A DNA stretch of 64,000 nt from Halobellus limi (GTDB lineage Archaea; Halobacteriota; Halobacteria; Halobacteriales; Haloferacaceae), in NCBI RefSeq assembly GCF_004799685.1, contig NZ_CP031311.1:2294001-2358000 (forward strand), in the 5' to 3' direction. This document shows positions 16,764-25,462 of this stretch, piece by piece (the first letter of the stretch is position 1; every line of letters starts with the position of its first letter). A program made the translations under genes and the position numbers. Under the pieces are notes generated by a model. That model did no database searches. It worked only from the letters and a program-made list of their open reading frames with translations, and was not told the DNA's origin.

Positions 16764-17219
16764 ATGGGCCCTCCACACGCGACCGACCGAGCCGGACCGC
16801 TCGCCAGGTTCACCCCCGACAGTCGCCGATGGCGGCGGCGGATCGCCGCCGTCGCCGCCTGTGCGGCACCGCTGGCCGCCTACGCCGCGGTGGCGATCAT
16901 CTCGGGCGTGAAGTCGGGGTTGGTGTACAACCTCCTCGTCGCCGCGTTCGGGACACTCGCGTTGACCCTCCCCGCGGTGGCCGCAGCGTCGCTACTCGCT
17001 CCCCCGTCCGGGGCGACGGATCGGACGAAGTCCCGCGAAGCCGACGCGGTGGAGACGCTCAAGCGCCGGTACGCCGCGGGCGAGGTGGACGAAGCGGAGT
17101 TCGAGCGGCGGCTCGACGCGCTCGTTCGGACGGAACACGCCGGGTCCGACGAGCCCGCTGCGGGAGCCGGCAGCGGCGAACGCGCACGCGGCAAGGAGAT
17201 CGAATCGGTCCGCCGGTAG
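16764..17219 (+). CDS. Membrane protein with C-terminal SHOCT domain
   Basis: This 151-residue protein has two membrane helices (about 27-50 and 54-80). A SHOCT motif follows at about 95-122 (VETLKRRYAAGEVDEAEFERR), a short helical hairpin often found at protein C-termini and thought to mediate oligomerisation. No specific function can be assigned. The ATG at 16764 is preceded by CTGTTTTGTG at about 16731-16740. It is a single gene, convergent with the radical SAM gene. Confidence 0.8.
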   Translation: MGPPHATDRAGPLARFTPDSRRWRRRIAAVAACAAPLAAYAAVAIISGVKSGLVYNLLVAAFGTLALTLPAVAAASLLAPPSGATDRTKSREADAVETLKRRYAAGEVDEAEFERRLDALVRTEHAGSDEPAAGAGSGERARGKEIESVRR

Positions 17220-17249
17220 CCAACGCGGCGGGACGACCGACGGGCCGTG

Positions 17250-18977
17250 TCAGTCGGCTCGGGGGTCCGCCGGGTAATCGCCGGTGAACTTCGAGAAGTC
17301 CACCTCGGAGGCGTCCACGTCGCCGGCCGAGTCGTACGGCCTGTTGACGACGATGTCGCCGGCGGTCCGGTCGCCGATGCCCGGGATCGCGGTGAGTTCG
17401 TCCATCGAGGCCGCGTTGGGGTCCAGCGGGTACGGAACCCCCGTGACCGATCGGTAGCCGTGATCGACGACCGCGACGTCGATCGTCTCTCCCAACCCGC
17501 GCTCGCCCGGGATGCCCACGAGCAGCGGGTAGGTGCCGAGCTGTCGGCCGAACGTCCGGCCGTCCTGGTGGTACTCGAGGTGGACGTCCGGCAGCACCGT
17601 CCCCACGGGGGCCAGTCGTCGCAGCATCGGCCGGTCGATCTCCTCGCGGACCTCCTTTTTATACCGCTTGAAGCGCTTCTTGTGCGCCTTCGCGATGTTC
17701 GCGCCCTCGTCGGCCATCTCGGTCCCCTCGAAGGCCATCACCTGCCGGATGTTGATCCGGCGGACCATCAGCCCGGCGTCGTAGACGCGCTGTAAGAACT
17801 GCTTGTTGTGCTCGAACGTCTCCGCGCGCTCGCCCTTCAGCCCGTGTAGGAGGTTGATCCCCGGGAGGAGCTTCGGAAGCCGGTTCGCGGCTCCCGTCCC
17901 GTGGGTCGGCGCGTCGGCGGGGTCGTCGCCGGGCCGCCAGCCGGCCTCCTCGTTGACGATCTCGATCGCTCGGAAGCACTCGTCGGCGGTGACGTTCAGG
18001 TGATTTTCCTCCTGAACGAGCGGGTCAGCGGATTCGAGGCCGAACGCGGCGGTGTCGCCCGGGGTGTTGTGCTCGGCGATGATGCGGATCCCCTCCCTGG
18101 CCTTCTCGGGCCACTTCACCACCGTGATCGGGTTCATATTGTCCAGATGCAGCGTCCCCAGGTCGGGGGCGACCTCCCGGATCCCGCCGTACAGCCGCCG
18201 CAGCGCCTCGGGGTTGGGGGCCTCGCCGTCGCCGCCGTACGCGAGGATGTCGGCCTGGCGACCGAGCCGGAGGTGTCGCACGCCGCGGTCGTACAGCGCC
18301 TCGACCTCGCCGACGACCGACTCGGGCGTCCGGAACGCGGGGTCGCCGTACATCGGCTCCGTGCAGAACGAACAGCGGTAGGCACAGCCCCGCGAGGTCT
18401 CCAGTTCGCAGATGAGGTACTCGGGGTGGTTCGGGTGCTGTTCGACGACGAACGCGCCCTTCGCGGCCCACCGGTCGAGTTCGTCGTTGTCGCGGTAGCG
18501 GTTCTCGAACCCTTCTAATCCGCTGTCGACCAGGTCGTAGGCGGCGGCCTCGACGTCGGCCATCGCGAGGAAGTCGTAGTCGAGGTCCTGCCGCTGCATC
18601 TCCTGGGCGCCGGCGTTCTCCTCGCCGACGCCGAAGCGGATCGGCCCGCCCATCACGGAGACGCCCTCGGCGACCCACGCGAGTTCGCGGACCTCGTCGG
18701 GCTCGGCCGGCGTCCCGCCGACGTACTTGCCGGGGACGGTCATCCCCCCGATGTAGACGAACAGGTCCGCGTCGGCGACGTCGGCCCACTTGCCTCTGTC
18801 CTCGCGGAGTTCGTCGATCGTGTGGTACGTCACGTTCGACTCGGGGACGCCGGCGTCGACGATCGCACCGGCCGTGAACCGCGGGTACGTCGAGATGTAC
18901 GGCGGCACGCCGAAGTGCGCCGGCTCGTCGACGTAGCCGTCGACGAGCGTCACGGAGAGGTCGGCCGGATCGGTCAT
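17250..18977 (-). CDS. Radical SAM protein with C-terminal helix-hairpin-helix
   Basis: This 575-residue iron-sulfur enzyme binds its [4Fe-4S] cluster through C198-x3-C202-x2-C205 (RGCAYRCSFCTEP). The N-terminal 180 residues resemble the cobalamin-binding-like domain of B12-type radical SAM proteins (VTLVDGYVDEPAHFGVPPY), without an obvious DxHxxG motif. The C-terminus (about 510-550, MDELTAIPGIGDRTAGDIVV) is a helix-hairpin-helix nucleic-acid-binding motif, suggesting an RNA or DNA substrate. The reaction is unknown. The ATG at 18977 was chosen over an upstream start because a TATA-like CGTTTTACC (minus strand, about 19000-19008) fits. Confidence 0.85.
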   Translation of the reverse strand: MTDPADLSVTLVDGYVDEPAHFGVPPYISTYPRFTAGAIVDAGVPESNVTYHTIDELREDRGKWADVADADLFVYIGGMTVPGKYVGGTPAEPDEVRELAWVAEGVSVMGGPIRFGVGEENAGAQEMQRQDLDYDFLAMADVEAAAYDLVDSGLEGFENRYRDNDELDRWAAKGAFVVEQHPNHPEYLICELETSRGCAYRCSFCTEPMYGDPAFRTPESVVGEVEALYDRGVRHLRLGRQADILAYGGDGEAPNPEALRRLYGGIREVAPDLGTLHLDNMNPITVVKWPEKAREGIRIIAEHNTPGDTAAFGLESADPLVQEENHLNVTADECFRAIEIVNEEAGWRPGDDPADAPTHGTGAANRLPKLLPGINLLHGLKGERAETFEHNKQFLQRVYDAGLMVRRINIRQVMAFEGTEMADEGANIAKAHKKRFKRYKKEVREEIDRPMLRRLAPVGTVLPDVHLEYHQDGRTFGRQLGTYPLLVGIPGERGLGETIDVAVVDHGYRSVTGVPYPLDPNAASMDELTAIPGIGDRTAGDIVVNRPYDSAGDVDASEVDFSKFTGDYPADPRAD

Positions 18978-19022
18978 AGAAGAGCACAGACGGCCGAGCG
19001 GTAAAACGCTCACTCTCTGGGG

Positions 19023-19430
19023 TCACGCCCAGAGGACCTCGTACCCTGCGTTGCGGATCACACCGTCGGCCGTGATGATCGCGTCCGTGCCCCGCGCCCG
19101 GTGAATCGCGACGATCAGCGCGTCGTGAATGCTGAACTCGCCGACGACTGCCGCGTATTCGGTCAGTTCGTCGTCGTCGACTGAGGCGACCGAGATCGGT
19201 CCGTTCCCGATCAGTGCACGGCGGGCGTCCTCCGGGGTTCCCGTGAGCGTAACGCCCCGAACGTTCTTGTCTCGGGACACCGAATACAGGACCTCCGCGA
19301 GGGCTGTACTCGGTGCCTGAATGACCGTTTCCCCCGCTTCCGCTTCGGCAAACGCCTGGTCGGCCTCACGCGGGAGTGCGTCGACGAGGTAGGCGAGCAG
19401 GGAAACGGCGTCCGCGGTGTACACTGCCAT
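19023..19430 (-). CDS. vapC: PIN-domain ribonuclease toxin (VapC-like)
   Basis: This 135-residue PIN-domain protein has the acidic residues expected for an Mg-dependent RNase: Asp in YTADAVSLLAYL, Glu in ALAEVLYSV, Asp in FSIHDALIVAIHR and Asp in DAIITAD. It follows an AbrB-type antitoxin with one base between stop and start, the standard VapBC arrangement. The RNA target cannot be told from sequence. The frame extends upstream into the antitoxin region, but the ATG at 19430 is the PIN start. Confidence 0.87.
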   Translation of the reverse strand: MAVYTADAVSLLAYLVDALPREADQAFAEAEAGETVIQAPSTALAEVLYSVSRDKNVRGVTLTGTPEDARRALIGNGPISVASVDDDELTEYAAVVGEFSIHDALIVAIHRARGTDAIITADGVIRNAGYEVLWA

Positions 19431-19431
19431 C

Positions 19432-19692
19432 TCAATCTTCCTCGTAGTTGCGGTCGCGACGATTGCGCACGCGTTGCGCCAGTTCTTCGGCGATCTCCCG
19501 GCGTTTCTCGTCGGGAGTGTCTTCCGGAAGCAGCATTCCGCGCCCACCGGTTCGCGTGCGTTTCTTTACGACGATGCCCTCTTCGGTGTCCAGCCAGACG
19601 ACCTGGTCGCCGGGTTCCAGACCGTACTTTTCACGGAGTTCCTTCGGGATCGTGGCCTGTCCCTTCTCCGTGACGCGCGTGGATTTGCTCAT
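19432..19692 (-). CDS. vapB: AbrB/SpoVT-type antitoxin (VapB-like)
   Basis: This 86-residue protein has a swapped-hairpin DNA-binding domain at 1-47 (TRVTEKGQATIPKELREKYG, LEPGDQVVWLDTEEGIVV) and a charged C-terminal helix (about 58-86) likely to wrap the toxin. It precedes vapC by one base. A perfect inverted repeat lies just upstream of the ATG and is the probable autoregulatory operator. Confidence 0.88.
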   Translation of the reverse strand: MSKSTRVTEKGQATIPKELREKYGLEPGDQVVWLDTEEGIVVKKRTRTGGRGMLLPEDTPDEKRREIAEELAQRVRNRRDRNYEED

Positions 19693-19697
19693 ACTGT

Positions 19698-19718
19698 GGT
19701 AATACCGTTCGTATTACC
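19698..19718. promoter_or_regulatory. Candidate vapBC operator
   Basis: GGTAATAC (19698-19705) and GTATTACC (19711-19718) form a perfect 8-bp inverted repeat with a 5-bp spacer, beginning 6 bp upstream of the vapB ATG at 19692. It covers the place where the core promoter and start site should lie, so binding by the VapB dimer would block transcription. Confidence 0.6.
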
Positions 19719-19798
19719 TTAGTTTTGTGGAGCCTTCAAGCGGTGGTTCCCATCTCCGAATCGCAAGACCAGTTACCGGGGGTACCGATCCGACAGAT

Positions 19799-20425
19799 AT
19801 GTCCGAAGATTCTCACGGCGTCCGGCTCCGACCGGCCCGTCCGGGGGACGCGACCGCCGTCCGCGACATCTACGCGCCGTTCGTGCGCGACTCGCCGGCG
19901 ACGTTCCGCACCGAGGTCCCCTCGGTCGAACACGTCGCCGACGAGATCCGCGAGAAGCGCGCGACCGACGAGTTTCCCTGGTACGTCGCCGTCGCCGGCA
20001 GCCCCGAGCACGGGAGCGAACACAGCACCGACGACAGCGACGCAAACGGCGTCGTCGGCTACGCGTACGGCAGCCGACTCCGCGACCGCGGGGCCTACCG
20101 CTGGGCCGTCGAGACCTCGATCTACGTCGACCCCGACGCGCACCGGGGCGGGATCGGAACCGCCCTGTACGACCGCCTGCTGGACACGCTCCGCCGACAG
20201 GGCTACTGCGGCGTCTACGCCGCTCTTGGAATGCCGAACCCCGAGAGCGAGGCGTTCCACGAGCGCTACGACTTCGAGCGGATCGGAGCGTTCCCCGCTG
20301 CCGGGTTCAAACTCGGCGACTGGCACGACGTCGTCTGGTACTATCGGCGGCTCCGCGACCCCGACGGCGAGCCCGAGGAACCGCGGCCGGTGTCGGCGGT
20401 CGACACCGCGTTCGCCGACGGCTGA
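19799..20425 (+). CDS. GNAT-family N-acetyltransferase (phosphinothricin-acetyltransferase-like)
   Basis: This 208-residue acyltransferase has the GNAT fold: VRLRPARPGDATAVRDIYAP at the start, the acetyl-CoA pyrophosphate loop HRGGIGTALYDRLL and a C-terminal FERIGAFPAAGFKLGDWHDV. The latter pattern is typical of the Pat/Bar subgroup, which acetylates small amino compounds. A Glu/Asp-rich insertion (about 65-80) is a halophilic feature. The true substrate is unknown. The ATG at 19799 was chosen because the residues upstream do not match the family. Confidence 0.85.
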   Translation: MSEDSHGVRLRPARPGDATAVRDIYAPFVRDSPATFRTEVPSVEHVADEIREKRATDEFPWYVAVAGSPEHGSEHSTDDSDANGVVGYAYGSRLRDRGAYRWAVETSIYVDPDAHRGGIGTALYDRLLDTLRRQGYCGVYAALGMPNPESEAFHERYDFERIGAFPAAGFKLGDWHDVVWYYRRLRDPDGEPEEPRPVSAVDTAFADG

Positions 20426-20527
20426 ACGCCGGTTGGGCGCACGCCGCGGCGGCGACGCCCTCCCAGCGCGGCAATCCTCCGGAGAGTCGCCACGTTCAAG
20501 CGCTCCGGCCGAGTTGCACCGACAACG

Positions 20528-21724
20528 ATGACACGAAGCGTCTGGCTCAAGGCCGACGACAGCGTCGGCGACTGGGAGACACGGAAGCGACGGATCACGG
20601 CGGGCCTCGAAGCGGGCGTCGACTGGGTGCTCGTCGACGAGGCCGACGTCGCCCGCGTGCGCTCGCTCGGCGACGTCTCCGTGGCCGCGTTCAAGACCGA
20701 CGCCGACAGCAGCCTCATCGACGACGTCGAGGCCGGCGAGGACGGAGACGACGACGGAGCGGACGACCAGCACGCCGACGCCTACATCGTCGGCAAGGAC
20801 GGAGAGGGCGACGGGACGGTCGACCTCCCCGAGGACTTCTCCGGGTCGGCCGATCTCACCACGCTCCGCCGCGAGGACGAGCGGGCGCAGGGGGCCTACG
20901 TCCGGATCCTCTCGAAGGACTACGAGGGGTTCGCCGAGGCGGCCGCCGAGGACGCCGAGTACACCATCGTCGTCGGCGAGGACTGGACGATCATCCCGCT
21001 CGAGAACCTCATCGCGCGGATCGGCGAGGAGACGGACCTGATCGCCGGCGTGACGAGTGCCGAAGAGGCGAAGACGGCGTTCGAGACGCTCGAACTCGGT
21101 TCCGACGGCGTCCTCATCGACTCGGACGACCCCGACGAGATCAGAAAGACCGTCGAGATCCGCGACGAGGCCGAGCGCGAGACGCTCGACCTCGAGTGGG
21201 CGACCGTGACCGCGGTCGAGCGCACGGGGATGGCCGACCGCGTCTGCGTCGACACCGGGAACCTGATGGAGCACGACGAGGGGATGCTCGTCGGCAGTAT
21301 GGGCCGCGGGCTCTTCTTCGTCCACGCCGAGACCGCCGAGTCGCCGTACGTCGCCTCCCGGCCGTTCCGCGTCAACGCCGGCGCGGTCCACGCCTACGTC
21401 CGGACGCCCGACGGCGGCACGAAGTACCTCTCGGAACTCAAGAGCGGCGACGAGGTGCAGATCGTCGACTCCGAGGGGAAGACCCGCGAGGCCGTCGTCG
21501 GCCGCGTGAAGATCGAGAAGCGGCCGATGTTCCGCGTCGAGGCCGAGATCGACGGCGACCGCGTCGAGACGCTCCTGCAGAACGCCGAGACGATCAAGGT
21601 TCCGACGCGGGAGGGCCGGAAGTCGGTGACGGACCTCGAAGCCGGCGACGAGGTGTTGCTGTACTACGAGGAGACCGCCCGGCACTTCGGCGAGGCCGTC
21701 GAGGAGAGCATCATCGAAAAGTAA
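20528..21724 (+). CDS. aroB': 3-dehydroquinate synthase II
   Basis: This 398-residue enzyme makes 3-dehydroquinate from 2-amino-3,7-dideoxy-D-threo-hept-6-ulosonate in the archaeal start of the shikimate pathway. It is unrelated to bacterial AroB. Family-typical stretches are VWLKADDSVGDWETRKRRIT, EDWTIIPLENLIARIGEETD, GMADRVCVDTGNLMEHDEGM and VGSMGRGLFFVHAETAESPY. An acidic insertion at about 75-100 is specific to halophiles. The ATG is at 20528. The partner aldolase gene that makes its substrate is not in the window. Confidence 0.93.
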   Translation: MTRSVWLKADDSVGDWETRKRRITAGLEAGVDWVLVDEADVARVRSLGDVSVAAFKTDADSSLIDDVEAGEDGDDDGADDQHADAYIVGKDGEGDGTVDLPEDFSGSADLTTLRREDERAQGAYVRILSKDYEGFAEAAAEDAEYTIVVGEDWTIIPLENLIARIGEETDLIAGVTSAEEAKTAFETLELGSDGVLIDSDDPDEIRKTVEIRDEAERETLDLEWATVTAVERTGMADRVCVDTGNLMEHDEGMLVGSMGRGLFFVHAETAESPYVASRPFRVNAGAVHAYVRTPDGGTKYLSELKSGDEVQIVDSEGKTREAVVGRVKIEKRPMFRVEAEIDGDRVETLLQNAETIKVPTREGRKSVTDLEAGDEVLLYYEETARHFGEAVEESIIEK

Positions 21725-21831
21725 CCCGGGAGCGTCCCGACACGCCCGAACCGCCCGACGCCTTCGATCTCGGTCGATCAGTCTGAACAATCACCGAACG
21801 CGCCGTCGGTTCGAGATCCGGTCTGACGGCG

Positions 21832-22338
21832 TCAGAAGTGCTCTCTCACGTCCGCGACCAGCACGTACGCACAGACGGCGAGCACGACGGCCGAAAAGAG
21901 CGTCCAGAGTCGGACGTTGATCCCGCCCGGACCCGCCCAGTGCGGGACCGGCGCGCGCGTCGCCGGCGGGGTGAACGGCCACAGGAGGTCGGGTGAAACC
22001 GTCGGCGACGGCGGGAGAAGCGGTCTGTAGTTGTCGGCGAGGAGGTGCGACAGGTGCGCGAACGCGAAGGCCGAACTCAGCCTGTTTCTGTCCGTCTTCC
22101 ACCCGTAGAGAGCGACCGCCGCGAGGAACGGGACCGCGACGGGCAGCGAGTGCATGAACACCCGTCCGGAGGGGATGACTCCGAACTGGTGAGCGAGCGG
22201 TTTGTCGATCAGGTCCGGGAACTGGCTCCCGACGAAGACGAGCGCCACCAGGCGGAGTGTGGGGAGCCGTCCGTCCCGCACCAGCACGTAGCCAAGCACG
22301 GGGAGGAAAGCGACGATGAAGTGCTCCAGCGGAAGCAT
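21832..22338 (-). CDS. Membrane-bound metal-dependent hydrolase-like protein (DUF457/YdjM type)
   Basis: This 168-residue membrane protein has about four hydrophobic segments and histidine/aspartate motifs expected for the family: LEHFIVAF near the start, GSQFPDLIDKPLAH and FAHLSHLLADNYRPLLPPS. These residues would form a metal site at the membrane face. The substrate is unknown. The ATG is at 22338. Confidence 0.75.
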   Translation of the reverse strand: MLPLEHFIVAFLPVLGYVLVRDGRLPTLRLVALVFVGSQFPDLIDKPLAHQFGVIPSGRVFMHSLPVAVPFLAAVALYGWKTDRNRLSSAFAFAHLSHLLADNYRPLLPPSPTVSPDLLWPFTPPATRAPVPHWAGPGGINVRLWTLFSAVVLAVCAYVLVADVREHF

Positions 22339-22398
22339 ATCAGGGCTCTCGGACCGACGGTGCGTGATTGGCTATCTCCGAGCGACTCCGTGGCCCGC

Positions 22399-22827
22399 TT
22401 ACTGCTGTTCTCCGGGCCGTTCCCACTCCAGTTCGATCGTACACCACGGACAGAAGTCGATGGCGGGGTCGAGTTCCCCGCCGCAGTTCGGACACTGCGG
22501 TTCGTCCGTCATCCGCGGCCCCGCGACGGCGAGGCGGTAGGCGTCAACCGCGCTGACCAGGAGGAGCCCGAACAGCGGGGCGGTGACGGCCACCGGGAGC
22601 GTCGCGGGATCGACCGACGCGACGGCCGCCGGATCCGCGAGGTTCAGCGTCGAGGGGTCGACGAACGCCCACAGGAGCACGAGCGCCGCGCCCACGACGA
22701 AGGAGAACCAGGCGGCCGCGCGTCGCCAGCGGCGGAGGTAGAGGTGGCCCGCACCGGCGACGCCGAGGCTTGCACCGAGGACGGCGACGAGTGTCGCGAT
22801 CAACGCACGGCGGCGCGTTCCGGTCAT
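22399..22827 (-). CDS. Membrane protein with C-terminal zinc ribbon
   Basis: This 142-residue protein has two membrane segments (about 8-50 with GAGHLYLRRWRRAAAW, and 75-100) and a cytoplasmic zinc ribbon near the C-terminus (CPNCGGELDPAIDFCPWC). It belongs to a haloarchaeal group of small zinc-ribbon membrane proteins with no known role. A clear TATA box on the minus strand (22851-22858) supports the ATG at 22827. Confidence 0.8.
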   Translation of the reverse strand: MTGTRRRALIATLVAVLGASLGVAGAGHLYLRRWRRAAAWFSFVVGAALVLLWAFVDPSTLNLADPAAVASVDPATLPVAVTAPLFGLLLVSAVDAYRLAVAGPRMTDEPQCPNCGGELDPAIDFCPWCTIELEWERPGEQQ

Positions 22828-22850
22828 ACCCGAGGTCGACGACGTCGGAG

Positions 22851-22858
22851 TTTATAAA
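22851..22858 (-). promoter_or_regulatory. TATA box of the zinc-ribbon membrane protein
   Basis: TTTATAAA lies 24-31 nt upstream of the ATG at 22827 on the minus strand. Confidence 0.55.
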
Positions 22859-23019
22859 CGTCCGGGAAACGACCGCGCGGGTCGGATCGGACGAAGCCCG
22901 ATAGATCGGCTGTCTCGGGCGCTGATTCGGGGAAACCGGCGCACTCAGAAGGGGAGGAATCCGACGGAAAGTACGGGGTCGACTCCGGCGGCCTGACCGC
23001 CGGATCAACGGCGCGGGGA

Positions 23020-24069
23020 CTACGCGAGGCCGATGCTCTCTTCGGCTTCCAGCAGCTCGTGGTAGCGGTTGCGGATCGTGACCTCGGAGATGTCGGCGAC
23101 GTCGCTGACGGCGGCCTGCGTCGTCTTCTCGTTGGTGAGAAGCGCCGCGGCGTAGACGGCGGCGGCGGCGAGGCCGACCGGCGACTTCCCGGAGTGGACG
23201 CCCTTCTCCTTGGCGTTCTTCAGCAGCTGGCGCGCGCGGAGTTTCGCCTCGTCGGAGAGGCCGAGTTCGGACGCGAAGCGCGGCACGTACTGCTCGGGGT
23301 CGGCGGGCTTGACCTCCAGCGACAGCTCGCGGGCGATGTATCGGTAGGTGCGCGCGACCTCGCTCTTGGGGACGCGGGAGACCTCCGAGATCTCGTCGAG
23401 CGACCGGGGGACGCCGGCCATCCGCGCGGCGGCGTAGACGCAGGAGGTGGCGACGCCCTCGATCGAGCGTCCGGGCAGCAGGTCCTCGTCGAGCGCGCGG
23501 CGGTAGATGACCGAGGCCGTCTCGCGGACGTTCTCGGGGAGGCCCAGCGCCGAGGCCATCCGGTCGATCTCGCCGAGCGCCTGCTTGAGGTTGCGCTCCT
23601 TCGAATCTCGCGTGCGGAAGCGCTCGTTCCACTTGCGGAGCCGCTGCATCTTCTGGCGCTGGTTCGACGACAGCGAGTTGCCGTAGGCGTCGCGGTCGCG
23701 CCAGTCGATGTTGGTCGACAGCCCCTTGTCGTGCATCGTGTTCGTCGTCGGCGCGCCCACGCGGGACTTCTGGTCCTTCTCCTTGGCGTCGAACGCGCGC
23801 CACTCGGGACCGCGGTCGACGGAGTCCTCCGTGATGACCAGCCCGCAGTCGTCACAGACGGTCTCGCCGTGTTCGTCGTCGACGACGACGTTGCCGCCGC
23901 ACTCCGGACAGGACAGCTCCTCGTCGGCCTGTTCGGATTCGGTCTCCTCTTCTTCCTCTCCGGGTCGAACCCACCGCTGGCCGGCCGAGTCGCCGTCTCG
24001 GCCCTCGTTCGTTCGCGACTCGTCTCTCGTGCTCGCGTTCACGCGAGTGTAAGTACTCTTCTCGCTCAT
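23020..24069 (-). CDS. tfb: Transcription initiation factor TFB (canonical)
   Basis: This 349-residue TFIIB homologue bridges TBP-promoter DNA and RNA polymerase. An acidic N-terminal tail (1-50) precedes an intact zinc ribbon (CPECGG at about 54, CDDCG at about 71). The B-reader/linker RVGAPTTNTMHDKGLSTNID and two cyclin repeats follow, ending VTIRNRYHELLEAEESIGLA. The ATG at 24069 (MSEKSTYTRVNASTR) was chosen over an upstream start because the preceding residues are not TFB-like. It is one of two tfb genes in the window and the only one with zinc ligands. Confidence 0.95.
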   Translation of the reverse strand: MSEKSTYTRVNASTRDESRTNEGRDGDSAGQRWVRPGEEEEETESEQADEELSCPECGGNVVVDDEHGETVCDDCGLVITEDSVDRGPEWRAFDAKEKDQKSRVGAPTTNTMHDKGLSTNIDWRDRDAYGNSLSSNQRQKMQRLRKWNERFRTRDSKERNLKQALGEIDRMASALGLPENVRETASVIYRRALDEDLLPGRSIEGVATSCVYAAARMAGVPRSLDEISEVSRVPKSEVARTYRYIARELSLEVKPADPEQYVPRFASELGLSDEAKLRARQLLKNAKEKGVHSGKSPVGLAAAAVYAAALLTNEKTTQAAVSDVADISEVTIRNRYHELLEAEESIGLA

Positions 24070-24361
24070 CGGTATAGCGACGAATGCTCCGTGCCACAGA
24101 TACGCGTAAGAGAGGCCCGGAGCGGTCCGTACCAACTCCACCGACGGAGAATATAAAAAGGGTTCGGAATCGCTCGCCCGAATCGAACGCACAGCCCCGG
24201 ACCGAGGGATCCATCGAAAACGACCGTGATGATTTATATACGAGTTGGATCCGGAAGACGCGCACCCCTCCCGCCGGAGGTCGGCAGTCACGTCCGCAGG
24301 CCCCGAATTCGACCGTCGCCGCCTCCGCAACGCATTTGCGCCCGACGACGAGATACCCGGT

Positions 24362-25204
24362 ATGGATCCGACCGGGGCCGCAGACGCCGGCAGCGACGCC
24401 GACCGAGCGGATTCGCCGCGCTCCGAACGCGCCGACGCCCGCCCCGTCGAGCGCGTCGTCTCGCTCGCGCCCAGCGCGACCGCCACGCTATCGGCGATGG
24501 ACGCCGGCGACGCCGTCGTCGGGGTCACGACCCACTGCACGCTCGACCGCCCGGTCGTCGGCGGCTGGCTGAACCCCGACTACGACCGGCTGGCCGACCT
24601 CGATCCGGACGTAGTCTGCACCGCCGACGCCCTCCAGGCGGACGTCAGAGACGACCTCCGCGAGCGGGGCTACGACGTCTGCCACGTCGAACCGGCGACG
24701 CTCGACGAGGTCCTCGACTCGTTCGCGACGCTCGGCCGCGCGGTGGGACGGCCCGAGGCCGGCCACCGGCTCGCGGCGGAAGCACGCGATCGGATCGCCG
24801 CGGTCCGATCGAGAACGGCAGCGCGCAATTCGGACCGAGACGGGACCGACGGCGATCCGCGCCCCCTCGTCTACTGCGAGGAGTGGGGCGATCCCCCGAT
24901 GGCCGCCGGCAACTGGGTCCCCGAGGCCGTCGAGGCCGCCGGCGGCCGGTACCCGTTCTGCGATCCCGGCGGGCGCTCCCGCGAAGTCTCGCGCGAGCGG
25001 GTCGAGGCCGCGGACCCGGACCACGTCGTCGTCCACCACTGCGGGCACGGCGACCGCGTCGATCCGGACGTCCTCGAAGAGCGCGGTTGGGACGTCGACG
25101 CGACGGTTCACGTCCTCGACGACGACCTGCTGAACCAGCCGAGTCCGGCGCTCGTCGACGGCATCGAGGCGCTCGCGGGGCGGTTCGACGGCGACGGGGC
25201 GTAA
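24362..25204 (+). CDS. Cobalamin-binding / periplasmic-binding-fold protein without signal peptide
   Basis: This 280-residue protein has the BtuF/FepB-type two-lobe fold: VERVVSLAPSATATLSAMDA, VVGVTTHCTLDRPVVGGWLN, LADLDPDVVCTADALQADVR and a long central helix. Homologues bind corrinoids or siderophores for ABC importers. No signal peptide or lipobox is visible at the ATG (24362) or at the upstream TTG (24245), so it may act in the cytoplasm, as proposed for some haloarchaeal cobalamin-binding homologues. No transporter genes adjoin it. Confidence 0.75.
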   Translation: MDPTGAADAGSDADRADSPRSERADARPVERVVSLAPSATATLSAMDAGDAVVGVTTHCTLDRPVVGGWLNPDYDRLADLDPDVVCTADALQADVRDDLRERGYDVCHVEPATLDEVLDSFATLGRAVGRPEAGHRLAAEARDRIAAVRSRTAARNSDRDGTDGDPRPLVYCEEWGDPPMAAGNWVPEAVEAAGGRYPFCDPGGRSREVSRERVEAADPDHVVVHHCGHGDRVDPDVLEERGWDVDATVHVLDDDLLNQPSPALVDGIEALAGRFDGDGA

Positions 25205-25462
25205 GCCGCCGAGGCCGTCTGCGGTCCGGCCTCGCGTCGGGCGTACGTTCATATACGAGGCCGGGGCCAGACCGGGCGTGACGTGAAGACAGCCCCGCGC
25301 CGGGCAGCGGTCGTTCGGTACGTCGGCGCGGGAGCGAGCGCCGGGCGAAGGTCCCCCGGCCGCACGGTACCGACTGTTCGCCACACGGACTACGGGAGCG
25401 CACGCTCGGCCGGTCGCGCCGAAATCGACACACGTAACGTTCGGGTGCGTCCACTCGTGCGT

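Noticed and set aside
25205-25462. In-frame extension and possible RNA gene upstream of the DUF84 gene.
   Set aside because: It is Arg-rich when translated. No stable RNA signature (T-loop, anticodon arm, kink-turn) was seen.
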